Assembly: GCA_965657215.1 (NCBI GenBank)
Contig: CBFHNR010000003.1
Coordinates: forward strand, 123,136 to 187,135
Direction of reading: 5' to 3'
DNA length: 64,000 nt
Origin: JAHEJA01 sp965657215
Lineage (GTDB): Bacteria; Pseudomonadota; Alphaproteobacteria; Rhodobacterales; Rhodobacteraceae
Shown: piece by piece, positions 27,774 through 36,597 of the stretch
How the letters are laid out: each line of letters starts with the position of its first letter
How positions within the stretch are numbered: position 1 is the first letter of the stretch
Position numbers and translations under genes: made by a program
Notes under the pieces: model-generated
What the model was told of the DNA's origin: nothing
Seen by the model: only the letters and a program-made list of their open reading frames with translations
Databases searched by the model: none

Positions 27774-28640
27774 CTATGCCACCTTACGCAGGGACGGTTT
27801 GGGCGTTATCCCCAAGGCCGCACAAACATCCCGTGTCAACTCAGGGCGATTGAGGGTGTAAAAATGCAAGGCCTCGACCCCTTCATCAAGCAACTCTGAA
27901 CAGAGCTCTGCACATATCGCCGTCGCGAGGAGGTCGCTTCGGTTGTCGCGCTGGGCCTTTTCGAATGCGTAATCGACCCAGGCTGGGATTGTTGTTGCAC
28001 ACCGTGCCGCAAACCGTTTTGTCCCCTGCCAATTTTCAATCGGCAGGATTCCAGGGGTGATCGGAGCCGTAATTCCAGCCGCTGCGCAGGCATCTCGAAA
28101 TCTTAGAAACGTCTCAGCTTCAAAAAAGAATTGTGTGAGGGCCTCGCTTGCGCCTGCATCAATCTTGCGTTTCAGCCAGTCAATATTTTGCGCCATATCC
28201 TGCGCCTCTGGGTGCGGTTCGGGATAAGCACCAACGCGAATGTTGAATGCACCAGTTTCAGACAAGGCTTGAATAAGCTCGCACGAATTTTGAAACCCAT
28301 TCTCAACGGGTTGAAATCCATCTGATCCTTTGGGTGCATCGCCTCTTAGGGCAACAATGTCACGCACGCCAGCCTTGGCAAAGCCGTCCGCAATCTCAAG
28401 AGTTTCCGATTTCGTGGCATTCACACATGTCAAATGCGCCGCGACGGTAAGGCCGCTTGATGAGTGGATCGCTTTCACGGCATCGCGAGTAAGGTCGCGG
28501 GTCGTGCCACCCGCTCCATACGTCACAGAGACAAACCGCGGCTCAAGCGGCGCGAGCGTTTGCACCGTATCCCAAAGACGAAAAGAGCCCTCTAGGTTGC
28601 TGGGTGGAAAAAATTCAAAAGAAATTTGTGGGTCTGACAT
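27774..28640 (-). CDS. metF: Methylenetetrahydrofolate reductase
   Basis: Reduces 5,10-methylene-THF to 5-methyl-THF for methionine synthesis, using FAD. From ATG 28640 it has 288 residues, the family length, and begins with SFEFFPP; FVSVTYGAGG and HLTCVN follow. An upstream in-frame ATG at 28679 has a better AGGA, but then a MetR box would sit only 10 bases before the start, while with 28640 the box falls next to a plausible -35. The start is therefore likely but not certain. It is divergent from metR. Confidence 0.95.
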   Translation of the reverse strand: MSDPQISFEFFPPSNLEGSFRLWDTVQTLAPLEPRFVSVTYGAGGTTRDLTRDAVKAIHSSSGLTVAAHLTCVNATKSETLEIADGFAKAGVRDIVALRGDAPKGSDGFQPVENGFQNSCELIQALSETGAFNIRVGAYPEPHPEAQDMAQNIDWLKRKIDAGASEALTQFFFEAETFLRFRDACAAAGITAPITPGILPIENWQGTKRFAARCATTIPAWVDYAFEKAQRDNRSDLLATAICAELCSELLDEGVEALHFYTLNRPELTRDVCAALGITPKPSLRKVA

Positions 28641-28688
28641 AGGTATAATCCAATCTTGCTTGATCTCACTATGTTGCATCTGTTATCC

Positions 28689-28701
28689 TGAATCAAATTC
28701 A
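28689..28701. promoter_or_regulatory. MetR-binding box between metF and metR
   Basis: A perfect TGAA-N5-TTCA palindrome, the published consensus for MetR in enterobacteria, lies 49 bases before the metF start and 29 before the metR start. Position suits activation of metF and autoregulation of metR. Confidence 0.8.
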
Positions 28702-28729
28702 TAATACTAAATAAGGTTATTAGTTTCAT

Positions 28730-29641
28730 ATGAAAATGCATATTGAGTTTCGACACCTTAGAACCGTCAAAGCCATTCATGAGAGCGGTGGATTGGCCAA
28801 GGCCGCGGATATTTTAAATATCACCCAATCGGCCCTCAGCCATCAGGTTAAGGGGCTTGAGGAACAAGCAGGTGTGGAATTGTTCGTGCGCCGCTCCAAG
28901 CCTATGAAGCTTTCTGCCGCTGGCATGCGGTTGCTAAAACTTGCAAATAAAATCTTGCCTGAGATCGACGCTTTGCAAGATGAATTTGATGGCTTGCGCG
29001 ATGGAAAATCAGGGCGGCTTCATATCGCGATTGAGTGTCATGCCTGTTTTGAATGGCTGTTTCCCGTGTTGGAAAAATTCCGCAAGAATTGGCCAGATGT
29101 CGATGTAGATATTTGCCCAGGCCTTGCATTTGATGCGCTACCAGCATTGCAAAAAGAAGAGGTCGATTTAGTGGTGTCCTCTGACCCTGAGGATTTAGCA
29201 GGCGTCAGCTTTTCGCCATTGTTTGACTATGCGCCTGTCTTTGTCGCGGCTGCAAATAATCCATTGGCGGACAAGCCCTTTATTGAGGCTGAGGATTTTA
29301 GAGGACAGACGCTCATCACCTATCCGGTTGAGCGTAGTCGATTGGATATATTTAGCCAATTGCTGACGCCAGCCAAAGTTGAACCTGCGTCGATCCGACA
29401 AGTCGAATTAACGGCGGTCATTTTGTTGCTTGTTGCGTCAAATAGGGGGGTGTCTGTTTTGCCCGATTGGGTTGTGCGTGAGGTCAAATATAGCTCTGAC
29501 TATGTCACGCGTCCACTGACCAAGGCAGGGCTCAAGCGGGGCCTATTTGCGGCCACGCGAGATGAGGATTTACAAAAACCCTTTATGATGGACCTCATCC
29601 GCCTTGCAGGGGAAGAGGCCCGAAAGCTGCAATCAGCTTAA
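28730..29641 (+). CDS. metR: LysR-type regulator of methionine genes
   Basis: 303 residues: N-terminal LysR winged HTH (about 5-65, with GGLAKAADILNITQSALSHQVKGLE) and a periplasmic-binding-like effector domain. It matches MetR, which uses homocysteine as coinducer. The divergent metF and the perfect MetR box between them support this. An ATG at 28736 is an alternative start. The stop overlaps the end of the convergent cold-shock gene by 4 bases. Confidence 0.93.
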   Translation: MKMHIEFRHLRTVKAIHESGGLAKAADILNITQSALSHQVKGLEEQAGVELFVRRSKPMKLSAAGMRLLKLANKILPEIDALQDEFDGLRDGKSGRLHIAIECHACFEWLFPVLEKFRKNWPDVDVDICPGLAFDALPALQKEEVDLVVSSDPEDLAGVSFSPLFDYAPVFVAAANNPLADKPFIEAEDFRGQTLITYPVERSRLDIFSQLLTPAKVEPASIRQVELTAVILLLVASNRGVSVLPDWVVREVKYSSDYVTRPLTKAGLKRGLFAATRDEDLQKPFMMDLIRLAGEEARKLQSA

Positions 29642-29844
29642 AGCGCTTCTAGATCGGACGCCATTTGACGGCCATCACGACCATCTTGGAGTTCGAAAGA
29701 AACTTTTTGGTTGTCGGCTAGACCAGTTAGGCCAGAACGCTCAACAGCAGAGATGTGTACAAACACGTCTTTTCCGCCATCATCTGGTGCAATAAATCCG
29801 AAACCTTTAGTTGTGTTAAACCATTTCACGGTACCTGTAGGCAT
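29638..29844 (-). CDS. Cold-shock domain protein
   Basis: 68-residue OB-fold nucleic-acid chaperone of the CspA family. RNP1 is KGFGFI (about 13-18) and RNP2 is VFVHI (about 28-32). The start ATG follows AGAAGGAGA. The 190-base region upstream, before the divergent ArsC-like gene, is AT-rich and probably includes a long 5' leader as in other csp genes. Which paralogue it is cannot be told. Confidence 0.96.
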   Translation of the reverse strand: MPTGTVKWFNTTKGFGFIAPDDGGKDVFVHISAVERSGLTGLADNQKVSFELQDGRDGRQMASDLEAL

Positions 29845-30035
29845 TCCGCGTCTCCTTCTACTTTATCGCCTCGAAAATGTGAGGCCCATGTCACTTAAGT
29901 CTTAAATAGTCCGGCGACATTCGTAGGCGGAGGTAATTAATTCTGTAGTCACAGTTAGTACATTTACTCTGCCATTGTAAAAAGCAAGTGAAACTATGTA
30001 AAAAAAACCAGAATAGCCGAGAAAAGGGGAAATAA

Positions 30036-30353
30036 GTGCAAATATACGGTTTGAAAAACTGTGACACCTGCCGAAAAGCCAAAAAAGCACTGCCTGACGC
30101 AGAATTTTTGGATGTGCGTGTGGATGGGATTGACGATGAAATCTTGAAAACAGCGTTCAAAAGTCTTGGGGATGCCATGGTGAACAAGAAATCAACGACG
30201 TGGCGTGGTCTTGATGACGCGGAGAGGGATCAAGACCCAATTGTGCTTTTAAAAGCCCATCCATCCCTTATGAAGCGCCCGCTCATTCGGGGTGAGGATG
30301 GCATGTTCTATCTTGGCTGGACCACTGCAACGCAAGAGGCCTTGGGGCTCTAA
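30036..30353 (+). CDS. ArsC/Spx/YffB-family thioredoxin-fold protein
   Basis: 105 residues, GTG start with GGGGAAATAA upstream. The N-terminal NCDTCRKAKK places a CxxC at about 9-12, followed by the ArsC-like thioredoxin fold with LMKRPLI near 86. The short length and lack of arsenic genes nearby favour a YffB-like reductase of unknown substrate over a true arsenate reductase. It is convergent with thrS, with a shared hairpin between. Confidence 0.85.
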   Translation: MQIYGLKNCDTCRKAKKALPDAEFLDVRVDGIDDEILKTAFKSLGDAMVNKKSTTWRGLDDAERDQDPIVLLKAHPSLMKRPLIRGEDGMFYLGWTTATQEALGL

Positions 30354-30358
30354 TAGTT

Positions 30359-30384
30359 TGGGGCCGCAATACATTGCGGCCCCA
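30359..30384. terminator. Bidirectional hairpin between arsC-like gene and thrS
   Basis: Perfect 12-bp arms TGGGGCCGCAAT and ATTGCGGCCCCA with a two-base spacer, between convergent stops. T-runs are short. Confidence 0.7.
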
Positions 30385-30390
30385 GTTCAT

Positions 30391-32337
30391 TTACTTCAAA
30401 TCCGGCGCGATTGCTTCTTGAGAAAGCGTTGCAACGATCTCGTCTAGCGAAACCACAGAGGTTTGTTTTTCCCCCAAGCGGCGCACGGACACAGATTTGT
30501 CGCTGACTTCTTTCATGCCGCAGGCCAAAATGACGGGCACTTTGCCAACGGAATGTTCGCGCACTTTATAGTTGATTTTCTCATTGCGAAGATCAAGTTC
30601 TGCGCGGATGCCTTTGGCTTTCAAGGCGTCCACGACTTCGCGGCAATAGTCATCTGCATCTGATACAATCGCAGCAACCACAACTTGGCGTGGGGCCAAC
30701 CAAAGTGGCAAGCGTCCTGCAAAGCTTTCGATAAGAATGCCAATGAACCGTTCAAAGGATCCAAGAACCGCACGGTGGAGCATGACTGGGCGATGTTTAG
30801 CACCGTCTTCGCCAACATAATTGGCGTCCAACCGGTCAGGAAGCACGAAATCAACCTGCAAAGTGCCACATTGCCAGTCGCGACCAATCGCGTCGGTCAA
30901 AACGAATTCCAGTTTCGGCCCATAAAACGCGCCTTCACCTGGATTTAGTTCAAACTCATACCCTGCTGCTTCTGTCGCCGATTTTAGCGCGCCTTCGGCC
31001 TTGTCCCAAACCTCATCCGATCCTGACCGTGTGTCCGGACGGTCAGAGAATTTGATGGCGAACTTTGTAAATCCGAGATCTTGGTAAATTGCAGAGAGGA
31101 ATTCGATGAATTTTTTGGTTTCTTCCTCGATTTGATCTTCGCGGCAGAATATATGCGCGTCATCTTGGGTAAACCCACGCACCCGCATAATTCCATGCAA
31201 GGCACCAGAGGGTTCATATCGGTTACAAGACCCAAATTCCGCCATACGCAGCGGCAGATCACGATAGGATTTTAAGCCTTGGTTATAGACTTGGACGTGG
31301 CAAGGACAGTTCATCGGCTTGAGCGCATTCACGGCCTTTTCGCGGGCATGTTCTTCGTCCACTTCGACGATAAACATGTTCTCTTGGTATTTGTCCCAGT
31401 GACCAGAGGCTTCCCATAATTTGCGATCGACGACTTGAGGTGTGTTCACTTCGACATAGCCGCCGCGTTCTTGTTGGCGGCGCATGTAGTCTTGCAAGGT
31501 TGTGTAAATCTTCCAGCCGTTAGGGTGCCAAAAGATTTGGCCCGGTGCCTCTTCTTGCATATGGAAGAGGTCCATTTCGCGGCCCAATTTTCGGTGATCG
31601 CGTTTGGCGGCTTCTTCTAGCATGTTGAGATGCGTTTTGAGCTGTTCTTTGTTCAAGAACGCAACGCCGTAGATCCGCTGAAGCTGTTCACGTGAGCTAT
31701 CGCCGCGCCAATAGGCCCCTGCGACGCTCATCAATTTAAAGCCATCGGCGGGAACCTGACCGGTGTTTTGCAAGTGCGGGCCACGGCAGAGGTCTTGCCA
31801 CTCGCCGTGCCAATACATGCGGATTGGTTCATCCCCTGGGATGCTTTCGATCAATTCCACTTTGAACGGTTCATTTGTGTCGTTGTAGTGCTGAATGGCA
31901 CGTGGACGTTCCCAAACTTCGGTGCGCACGCCATCACGAAGGTTGATGATCTCTTTCATCTTTTTCTCGATGAGGCCGAGGTCTTCTGGTGAAAACGGCT
32001 CTTTGCGATCAAAATCATAGTACCAGCCGTGATTGATCACAGGGCCAATTGTCACTTTGACGTCTGGCCAAATCTCTTGAACAGCGCGCGCCATGATGTG
32101 CGCGAGGTCATGGCGCACCAACTCTAGGGCTGGAGCTTCGTCCTTCATCGTGTTGATGGCGATGGCCGCGTCTTCGGTGATTGGCCACTGCATGTCCCAG
32201 TGGTCGCCGTTCACGGTCGCAGAGATCGCTTTTTTGGCGAGTGATGTCGCAATGGATGCGGCCACCTCAGCGGGGGTCACGCCTGCGTCGTAGTCACGTT
32301 TGTTACCATCTGGAAAAGTGAGAGAGATTTGGGACAT
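30391..32337 (-). CDS. thrS: Threonyl-tRNA synthetase
   Basis: Charges tRNA-Thr. From ATG 32337, preceded by a strong GAGGAGG, the protein has 648 residues; the frame extends 84 bases further upstream but without a start signal. Parts in order: TGS domain at 1-60 (MSQISLTFPDG), a second editing-type domain with HDLAHIMARAV, class II motifs (motif 1 region near PLRMAEFG, motif 2 FTQDDAHIF), MNCPCHVQVY with a zinc ligand cysteine, and a C-terminal anticodon-binding domain. No T-box is seen, as expected in this phylum. Confidence 0.97.
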   Translation of the reverse strand: MSQISLTFPDGNKRDYDAGVTPAEVAASIATSLAKKAISATVNGDHWDMQWPITEDAAIAINTMKDEAPALELVRHDLAHIMARAVQEIWPDVKVTIGPVINHGWYYDFDRKEPFSPEDLGLIEKKMKEIINLRDGVRTEVWERPRAIQHYNDTNEPFKVELIESIPGDEPIRMYWHGEWQDLCRGPHLQNTGQVPADGFKLMSVAGAYWRGDSSREQLQRIYGVAFLNKEQLKTHLNMLEEAAKRDHRKLGREMDLFHMQEEAPGQIFWHPNGWKIYTTLQDYMRRQQERGGYVEVNTPQVVDRKLWEASGHWDKYQENMFIVEVDEEHAREKAVNALKPMNCPCHVQVYNQGLKSYRDLPLRMAEFGSCNRYEPSGALHGIMRVRGFTQDDAHIFCREDQIEEETKKFIEFLSAIYQDLGFTKFAIKFSDRPDTRSGSDEVWDKAEGALKSATEAAGYEFELNPGEGAFYGPKLEFVLTDAIGRDWQCGTLQVDFVLPDRLDANYVGEDGAKHRPVMLHRAVLGSFERFIGILIESFAGRLPLWLAPRQVVVAAIVSDADDYCREVVDALKAKGIRAELDLRNEKINYKVREHSVGKVPVILACGMKEVSDKSVSVRRLGEKQTSVVSLDEIVATLSQEAIAPDLK

Positions 32338-32536
32338 CTGTGTCCTCCTCGTCTGTTTGGCGCCCACGGAACGCCCGATTGCGGGTATATTGGTTCGGTT
32401 GCCGTTTTGACCTGTTCGCACAGGCGCGTCAAGCTGTTCCTGCTTTCTTTTTGAAACATCACGGGGATAGTGGGTTTCGATGTCTGGTCAATCTAAGGGG
32501 CCTGTGGCAGAGTTTTCAAAAAATGAGGAGCATTCC

Positions 32537-33280
32537 ATGGTTGATTATCTTAGTACGCCACAGGGCCGTTCAATCGCATATTCCTATGTTTCAGGCCGCT
32601 CACCAGCAGTTGTGTTTTTGGGTGGCTTTATGTCCGATATGGAAGGGTCAAAGGCCACATTCTTAGAGGATTGGGCGCGCTCCGAGGGGCGTGCTTTTTT
32701 GCGGTTTGACTATTCTGGGCATGGGGTCTCCTCTGGTGAATTCGTGGATGGGGCTATTGGCGATTGGGCCGAGGATGCATTATCGATTATTGAGGCAAAA
32801 ATTGAGGGGCCTGTTGTCTTGGTCGGCTCCTCCATGGGGGGGTGGATTTCGCTTTTGATTAGCAAGAAACTTGGCGAGCGTGTCGCGGGATTTGTTGGAA
32901 TAGCGGCGGCCCCTGATTTTACCGAAGATGGGTTTTGGGCCTCTTTTTCTGAGGAGGAACGCTCAGCCGTGATGCAAGAAGGGCGTGTCGATGTCCCTTC
33001 TGATTATGGCTCCCCCTATCCAATTACGCGGCGCTTGATCGAAGAGGGGCGGGCGCAATTGGTGTTACGCTCTCCTTTGTCGTTAGAGTGTCCAGTTCGA
33101 TTGCTTCAGGGAAGCGAGGATGCAAGTGTAACGCGGGCCACTGCTTTGCGTCTCTTTGATCATATTAAGGCCACCGACCTGCATCTGGAATTTGTGAGCG
33201 GGGCGGATCATTCCTTTTCAACCCCGATTTGCCTGAATACCCTAAAGCGCGCCTTAGGTGAGGTTTTAGAGCTTAGCTAG
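32537..33280 (+). CDS. Alpha/beta hydrolase
   Basis: 247 residues from ATG 32537 (GAGGAG upstream). The nucleophile elbow is GSSMGG near residue 93, the catalytic Asp probably in GSEDASV and the His in GADHSFST near the C-terminus. The FDYSGHG and GGFMSDMEGSKA segments resemble ABHD10-like acyl-thioesterases. Substrate unknown. Divergent from thrS, single gene. Confidence 0.85.
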   Translation: MVDYLSTPQGRSIAYSYVSGRSPAVVFLGGFMSDMEGSKATFLEDWARSEGRAFLRFDYSGHGVSSGEFVDGAIGDWAEDALSIIEAKIEGPVVLVGSSMGGWISLLISKKLGERVAGFVGIAAAPDFTEDGFWASFSEEERSAVMQEGRVDVPSDYGSPYPITRRLIEEGRAQLVLRSPLSLECPVRLLQGSEDASVTRATALRLFDHIKATDLHLEFVSGADHSFSTPICLNTLKRALGEVLELS

Positions 33281-33462
33281 GGTCAACATCGATCAAAAGA
33301 ATCATGGATTTTTTTGGCCCTTTCTGGATCGCTTTGATTCGCCTTTAGGTAGACAGTGCTATGGCCTTAATTTTTATGGCTAATCACAAGATATATGTTA
33401 AGTCTTGACGACCTACACTACATTCGGTTCCAATTAGCGGGGAAGCTAAAGGGATCGGTATT

Positions 33463-34548
33463 ATGAAAATATTTTCAGGCGCATTTTGCGCCCTTGTTAT
33501 GTTGTCTGCGCCCGCGTTTGCGCAATCCTGTGGGGGCTCTTATAAAATTTCACGTGGAGACACGCTATCCGGTGTTGCGGATAAATTTTATAAAGATGCC
33601 CGTAAATGGTCAGCTGTTTACAATGCGAATGTCTCAACTATCGGGGATAGCCCAAATAAAATTCGGGTCGGTCAGACCATTCAATTGCCATGTATCAATG
33701 GGATGCCTGTCGGATTAGACGGCGTCGAGGCGGTTGCACGGCCCAAAGCCCCACCCAAAGCGCCAACGCCCACACGTGTTGTGAAGCAATCAGCCTCTCC
33801 TGCGGCACTCAAAGTGAACCTTCTCACTGCGGATGATTACGCGCCCTTTACAGATCGCAAAGCGTTGAATGGTGGGTTGGTCACAGAGATTGTGCATGCG
33901 GCTATGACGCAATCGAGCGGTGAAGGTGGATATGATGTGCATTGGGTCAATGATTGGTCCGCTCATTTGGATCCGCTCTTGTCCAATGCAATGTTAGATA
34001 TGGGCTTTCCTTGGTTGCAACCTGACTGCGCGGCGAACCCTGATCAATATCGCTGTGCCAATTTCAATTTCTCTGATCCAATGTTTGAAATGTTGGTTTT
34101 GCTGTTCACGGATCGATCACGCCCTATCCGGTTTCAACAAGACAGCGATATCATTGGTAAAACGCTTTGCCGGCCTAAGGGGTATTATACCCATGATTTG
34201 GACAAGAACGGGCGCAATTGGCTTGCCGATGGCAAAATCACTTTGACGCAACCTGTTAGTGTCGCTGATTGCTTTGAGCTTTTGTCAGAGGGAAAAGTTG
34301 ATGCGGTTGCCTTGAACGAATTCACAGGGCGCAAGGCGATCAAAGATTTGGATATGGGATCCCGTGTCGATATCGTTCAAACCCGCCCATTGTCGATCGA
34401 AGGTCTGCATGTCGTCGTAAGCAAATCGCATCCTGATAGCGATCTGTTGCTTGAGACCATCAATTCTGGCCTCACAGAGATCAAACAAAATGGAACCTAC
34501 CAGCAGATTATTGACGCGCATATGTCAAAAATCTGGAGCGAGCTATAG
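33463..34548 (+). CDS. LysM domain plus solute-binding-protein family 3 fold (first of tandem pair)
   Basis: 361 residues. Signal peptide at 1-20 (ending APAFAQ). A LysM domain at about 25-75 (YKISRGDTLSGVADKFY to GQTIQLPC) binds peptidoglycan or related glycans. After a proline/alanine linker (about 87-105) comes an SBP family 3 domain (VNLLTADDYAPFTDR onward). Cysteines in PDCAANPDQYRCANF, TLCRP and ADCFEL are shared with the next gene and probably form disulfides. No ABC permease is nearby, so it may bind a ligand at the wall rather than feed a transporter. The second copy starts 9 bases after its stop. Confidence 0.82.
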   Translation: MKIFSGAFCALVMLSAPAFAQSCGGSYKISRGDTLSGVADKFYKDARKWSAVYNANVSTIGDSPNKIRVGQTIQLPCINGMPVGLDGVEAVARPKAPPKAPTPTRVVKQSASPAALKVNLLTADDYAPFTDRKALNGGLVTEIVHAAMTQSSGEGGYDVHWVNDWSAHLDPLLSNAMLDMGFPWLQPDCAANPDQYRCANFNFSDPMFEMLVLLFTDRSRPIRFQQDSDIIGKTLCRPKGYYTHDLDKNGRNWLADGKITLTQPVSVADCFELLSEGKVDAVALNEFTGRKAIKDLDMGSRVDIVQTRPLSIEGLHVVVSKSHPDSDLLLETINSGLTEIKQNGTYQQIIDAHMSKIWSEL

Positions 34549-34557
34549 GAGGGTCTG

Positions 34558-35571
34558 ATGCGTTTTATTGTCTTTTTAACTGTGCTTCTATTGGGTCAAT
34601 CCGCATGGGCCGCATGTGATGTTGAACACGAAGTCAAATCTGGGGATACGGTCTTTTCCATTGCTGACACCTACTATCAGGATCAGCAAAAATGGTCTGT
34701 CATCTATTACGGGAACCAAGACAAACTGGGCGGGTCGATGCTTCAGTTTCCAGTGGGGACCATGCTGAACATCCCCTGTTTGCCAAGCAATGATGTCGCC
34801 GATGCGACACCGTTGCAACAGGTTGACGCGGAGATGAAGCTTTTGACTGGGTCTGATTATGCGCCGTTTACGGATCGCAATTGGGTGGGTGAAGGCATGG
34901 TCACTGAATTTGTGAATGCGGCTTTGGAAAATAGTCCATACCCCGTTCCCTATGCGATCACTTGGGATGATGATTGGTCCACACATTTGTTCCCACAGCT
35001 TGATGGCAAAGAGTTTGATATTGGGTTTCCGTGGTTGCGCCCAAATTGCGAAGAGGATCGCGAGAATGAGCGCTGTGCAAATTTCCATTTTTCCGAACCT
35101 CTTGTCGAATTGCTGATCTTGTTATTCACGCGCACAGACAACCCGTTTGAGTTTGAAACAGATGCGGATATTGTGGGCAAAACGCTGTGCCGACCGGTTG
35201 GATACTTTACCCATGATTTGGACCGCACAGGGCGCGAATGGCTTAAGTCCGGCGCAATCACACTGGTCCAAGCTGAAAGCCCAGATGCATGCTTTGATTT
35301 GCTGATGAAGGGCGAGGTGGACGCGGTAACAGTAAATGAATTTTTGGGGTGGACCAAAATTCATGACCTTGGGCTAAAAGGGGCCGTTGAACCTTTGAAG
35401 CGTCCCCTGTCTATTGAAGGTCTCCATGTGTTGATTTCCAAAAAGCATTGGCGCGGGACCACGCATTTGTATCGCTTCAACGCCGGCTTAGAAGCCTTGA
35501 AGCAATCCAAGCGGTATGACGAAATTGTGTCTCGGCATCTTGGTCTCTTTTGGAGCCAGCTCGAACAATAA
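34558..35571 (+). CDS. LysM domain plus solute-binding-protein family 3 fold (second of tandem pair)
   Basis: 337 residues, same layout as its neighbour: signal peptide ending SAWAA, LysM at about 22-75, SBP family 3 from about 97 (LLTGSDYAPFTDR). Long blocks are shared with the first copy, such as IVGKTLCRP, THDLD, RPLSIEGLHV and the paired cysteines, so it is a tandem duplicate, though the linker is shorter. GGAGGG precedes the ATG. Terminator directly follows. Ligand unknown. Confidence 0.82.
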   Translation: MRFIVFLTVLLLGQSAWAACDVEHEVKSGDTVFSIADTYYQDQQKWSVIYYGNQDKLGGSMLQFPVGTMLNIPCLPSNDVADATPLQQVDAEMKLLTGSDYAPFTDRNWVGEGMVTEFVNAALENSPYPVPYAITWDDDWSTHLFPQLDGKEFDIGFPWLRPNCEEDRENERCANFHFSEPLVELLILLFTRTDNPFEFETDADIVGKTLCRPVGYFTHDLDRTGREWLKSGAITLVQAESPDACFDLLMKGEVDAVTVNEFLGWTKIHDLGLKGAVEPLKRPLSIEGLHVLISKKHWRGTTHLYRFNAGLEALKQSKRYDEIVSRHLGLFWSQLEQ

Positions 35572-35576
35572 AAGTA

Positions 35577-35608
35577 AACACGCCGAGCGTAACCTTGGCG
35601 TGTTTTTG
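35577..35608 (+). terminator. Intrinsic terminator after the LysM/SBP pair
   Basis: Stem AACACGCC/GGCGTGTT with a 12-base loop followed by TTTTTGTTTT, 5 bases past the second gene's stop. Confidence 0.88.
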
Positions 35609-35826
35609 TTTTCCAAAAAACAATTAAAAGTTAAATTATGCGGCTCTCAGGCCGCACAGATTTATGTTTATTTCAAATTGTTTGGCCTAGAATTGCCATT
35701 GTCAAATTAACGTAATCTAGCTTAAGTAAATTTGTCTGTGTGATTTGGCTAAATCGGACAGTCCTATATTTGTTTAGTACTTAGTTTTGGTCTTTTTATT
35801 TGGATCTTTTTGGATTGGGGAATATC

Positions 35827-36543
35827 ATGTTTGAACCTTTGGTTCTTCTGCCAGATATGATGTGCGATGCGCGCTTGTTTCAAAGTGTTATTTCAGAGTT
35901 TTCAGCGACCAGAACGATCATTATTCCTAATTTTGGGTCAGAACCTACTATAGAACTCATGGCAAACTCTGTGTTGCAGGCTTTGGCTGAGCGGTTCGCC
36001 TTGATTGGCGCGGGGCTTGGGGGGGCGATTGCGATGGATATCGTTCGCCGTGATCCGAAACGTGTGTCTCATCTCGCATTAATGTCCTGCTCGCCTTTGG
36101 CTGAAACGCCTCAAACAGCGGCATCACGCGAATCCAAGATTATTGGTGCAAAAATTGGGCGCCTCGATGAAGTGATAAGAGAAGAGCTTCAAACGGGGTT
36201 ACTTGCTCCGAGTGATCGCAAAGTGGCTCATCAAAACCTCTTGGTTGATATGGCTGTGTCGCTTGGATCAGAGGTCTATGTGACCCAAGCGCGGGCGTTG
36301 CAGCGCCGCTTGGATCAGCAAGCCACGCTTAGACGCTTGCGACTTCCATCCGCTGTAATTTGCGGTGCGCAGGACGAAATGTTCCCACTTAAACGCCAAG
36401 AGTTTATGGCTGAGCTCATTCCACATGCGTCCTTTCATGTGATTGAGACTTCAGGGCACTTTCCTACACTCGAAGCACCAGAAGAGGTGAATGGCATTTT
36501 GTCCTCACTTTTGACCAAGCCGGACGCGGCTGTTCAAGCATAA
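35827..36543 (+). CDS. Alpha/beta-hydrolase-fold protein lacking the nucleophile serine
   Basis: 238 residues from ATG 35827 (GGGG upstream). The fold is that of alpha/beta hydrolases (LVLLPDMMCDARLF at the start, GAQDEMFP and SGHFPTLEAPE near the end with the usual Asp/Glu and His). The nucleophile elbow, normally GxSxG, reads G-A-G-L-G, so the serine is glycine. Either it is a non-hydrolytic member or it uses another residue. The base sequence GGCGCGGGGCTTGGG is unambiguous. Terminator downstream. Confidence 0.8.
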   Translation: MFEPLVLLPDMMCDARLFQSVISEFSATRTIIIPNFGSEPTIELMANSVLQALAERFALIGAGLGGAIAMDIVRRDPKRVSHLALMSCSPLAETPQTAASRESKIIGAKIGRLDEVIREELQTGLLAPSDRKVAHQNLLVDMAVSLGSEVYVTQARALQRRLDQQATLRRLRLPSAVICGAQDEMFPLKRQEFMAELIPHASFHVIETSGHFPTLEAPEEVNGILSSLLTKPDAAVQA

Positions 36544-36545
36544 AA

Positions 36546-36576
36546 AACCGCCCCGATGACCTGTACCGAGGCGGTT
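36546..36576. terminator. Hairpin between convergent hydrolase and pepF
   Basis: Arms AACCGCC and GGCGGTT with inner CG pairs and a loop, directly after the hydrolase stop; A-rich before and moderately T-rich after, so it may serve both strands. Confidence 0.65.
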
Positions 36577-36597
36577 AATGATCTTTTAAATGCTGCT

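Noticed and set aside
36575..36589. CtrA box TTAA-N7-TTAA
   Set aside because: The match is exact but lies between the stops of two convergent genes, where no promoter is expected; likely chance in AT-rich DNA.
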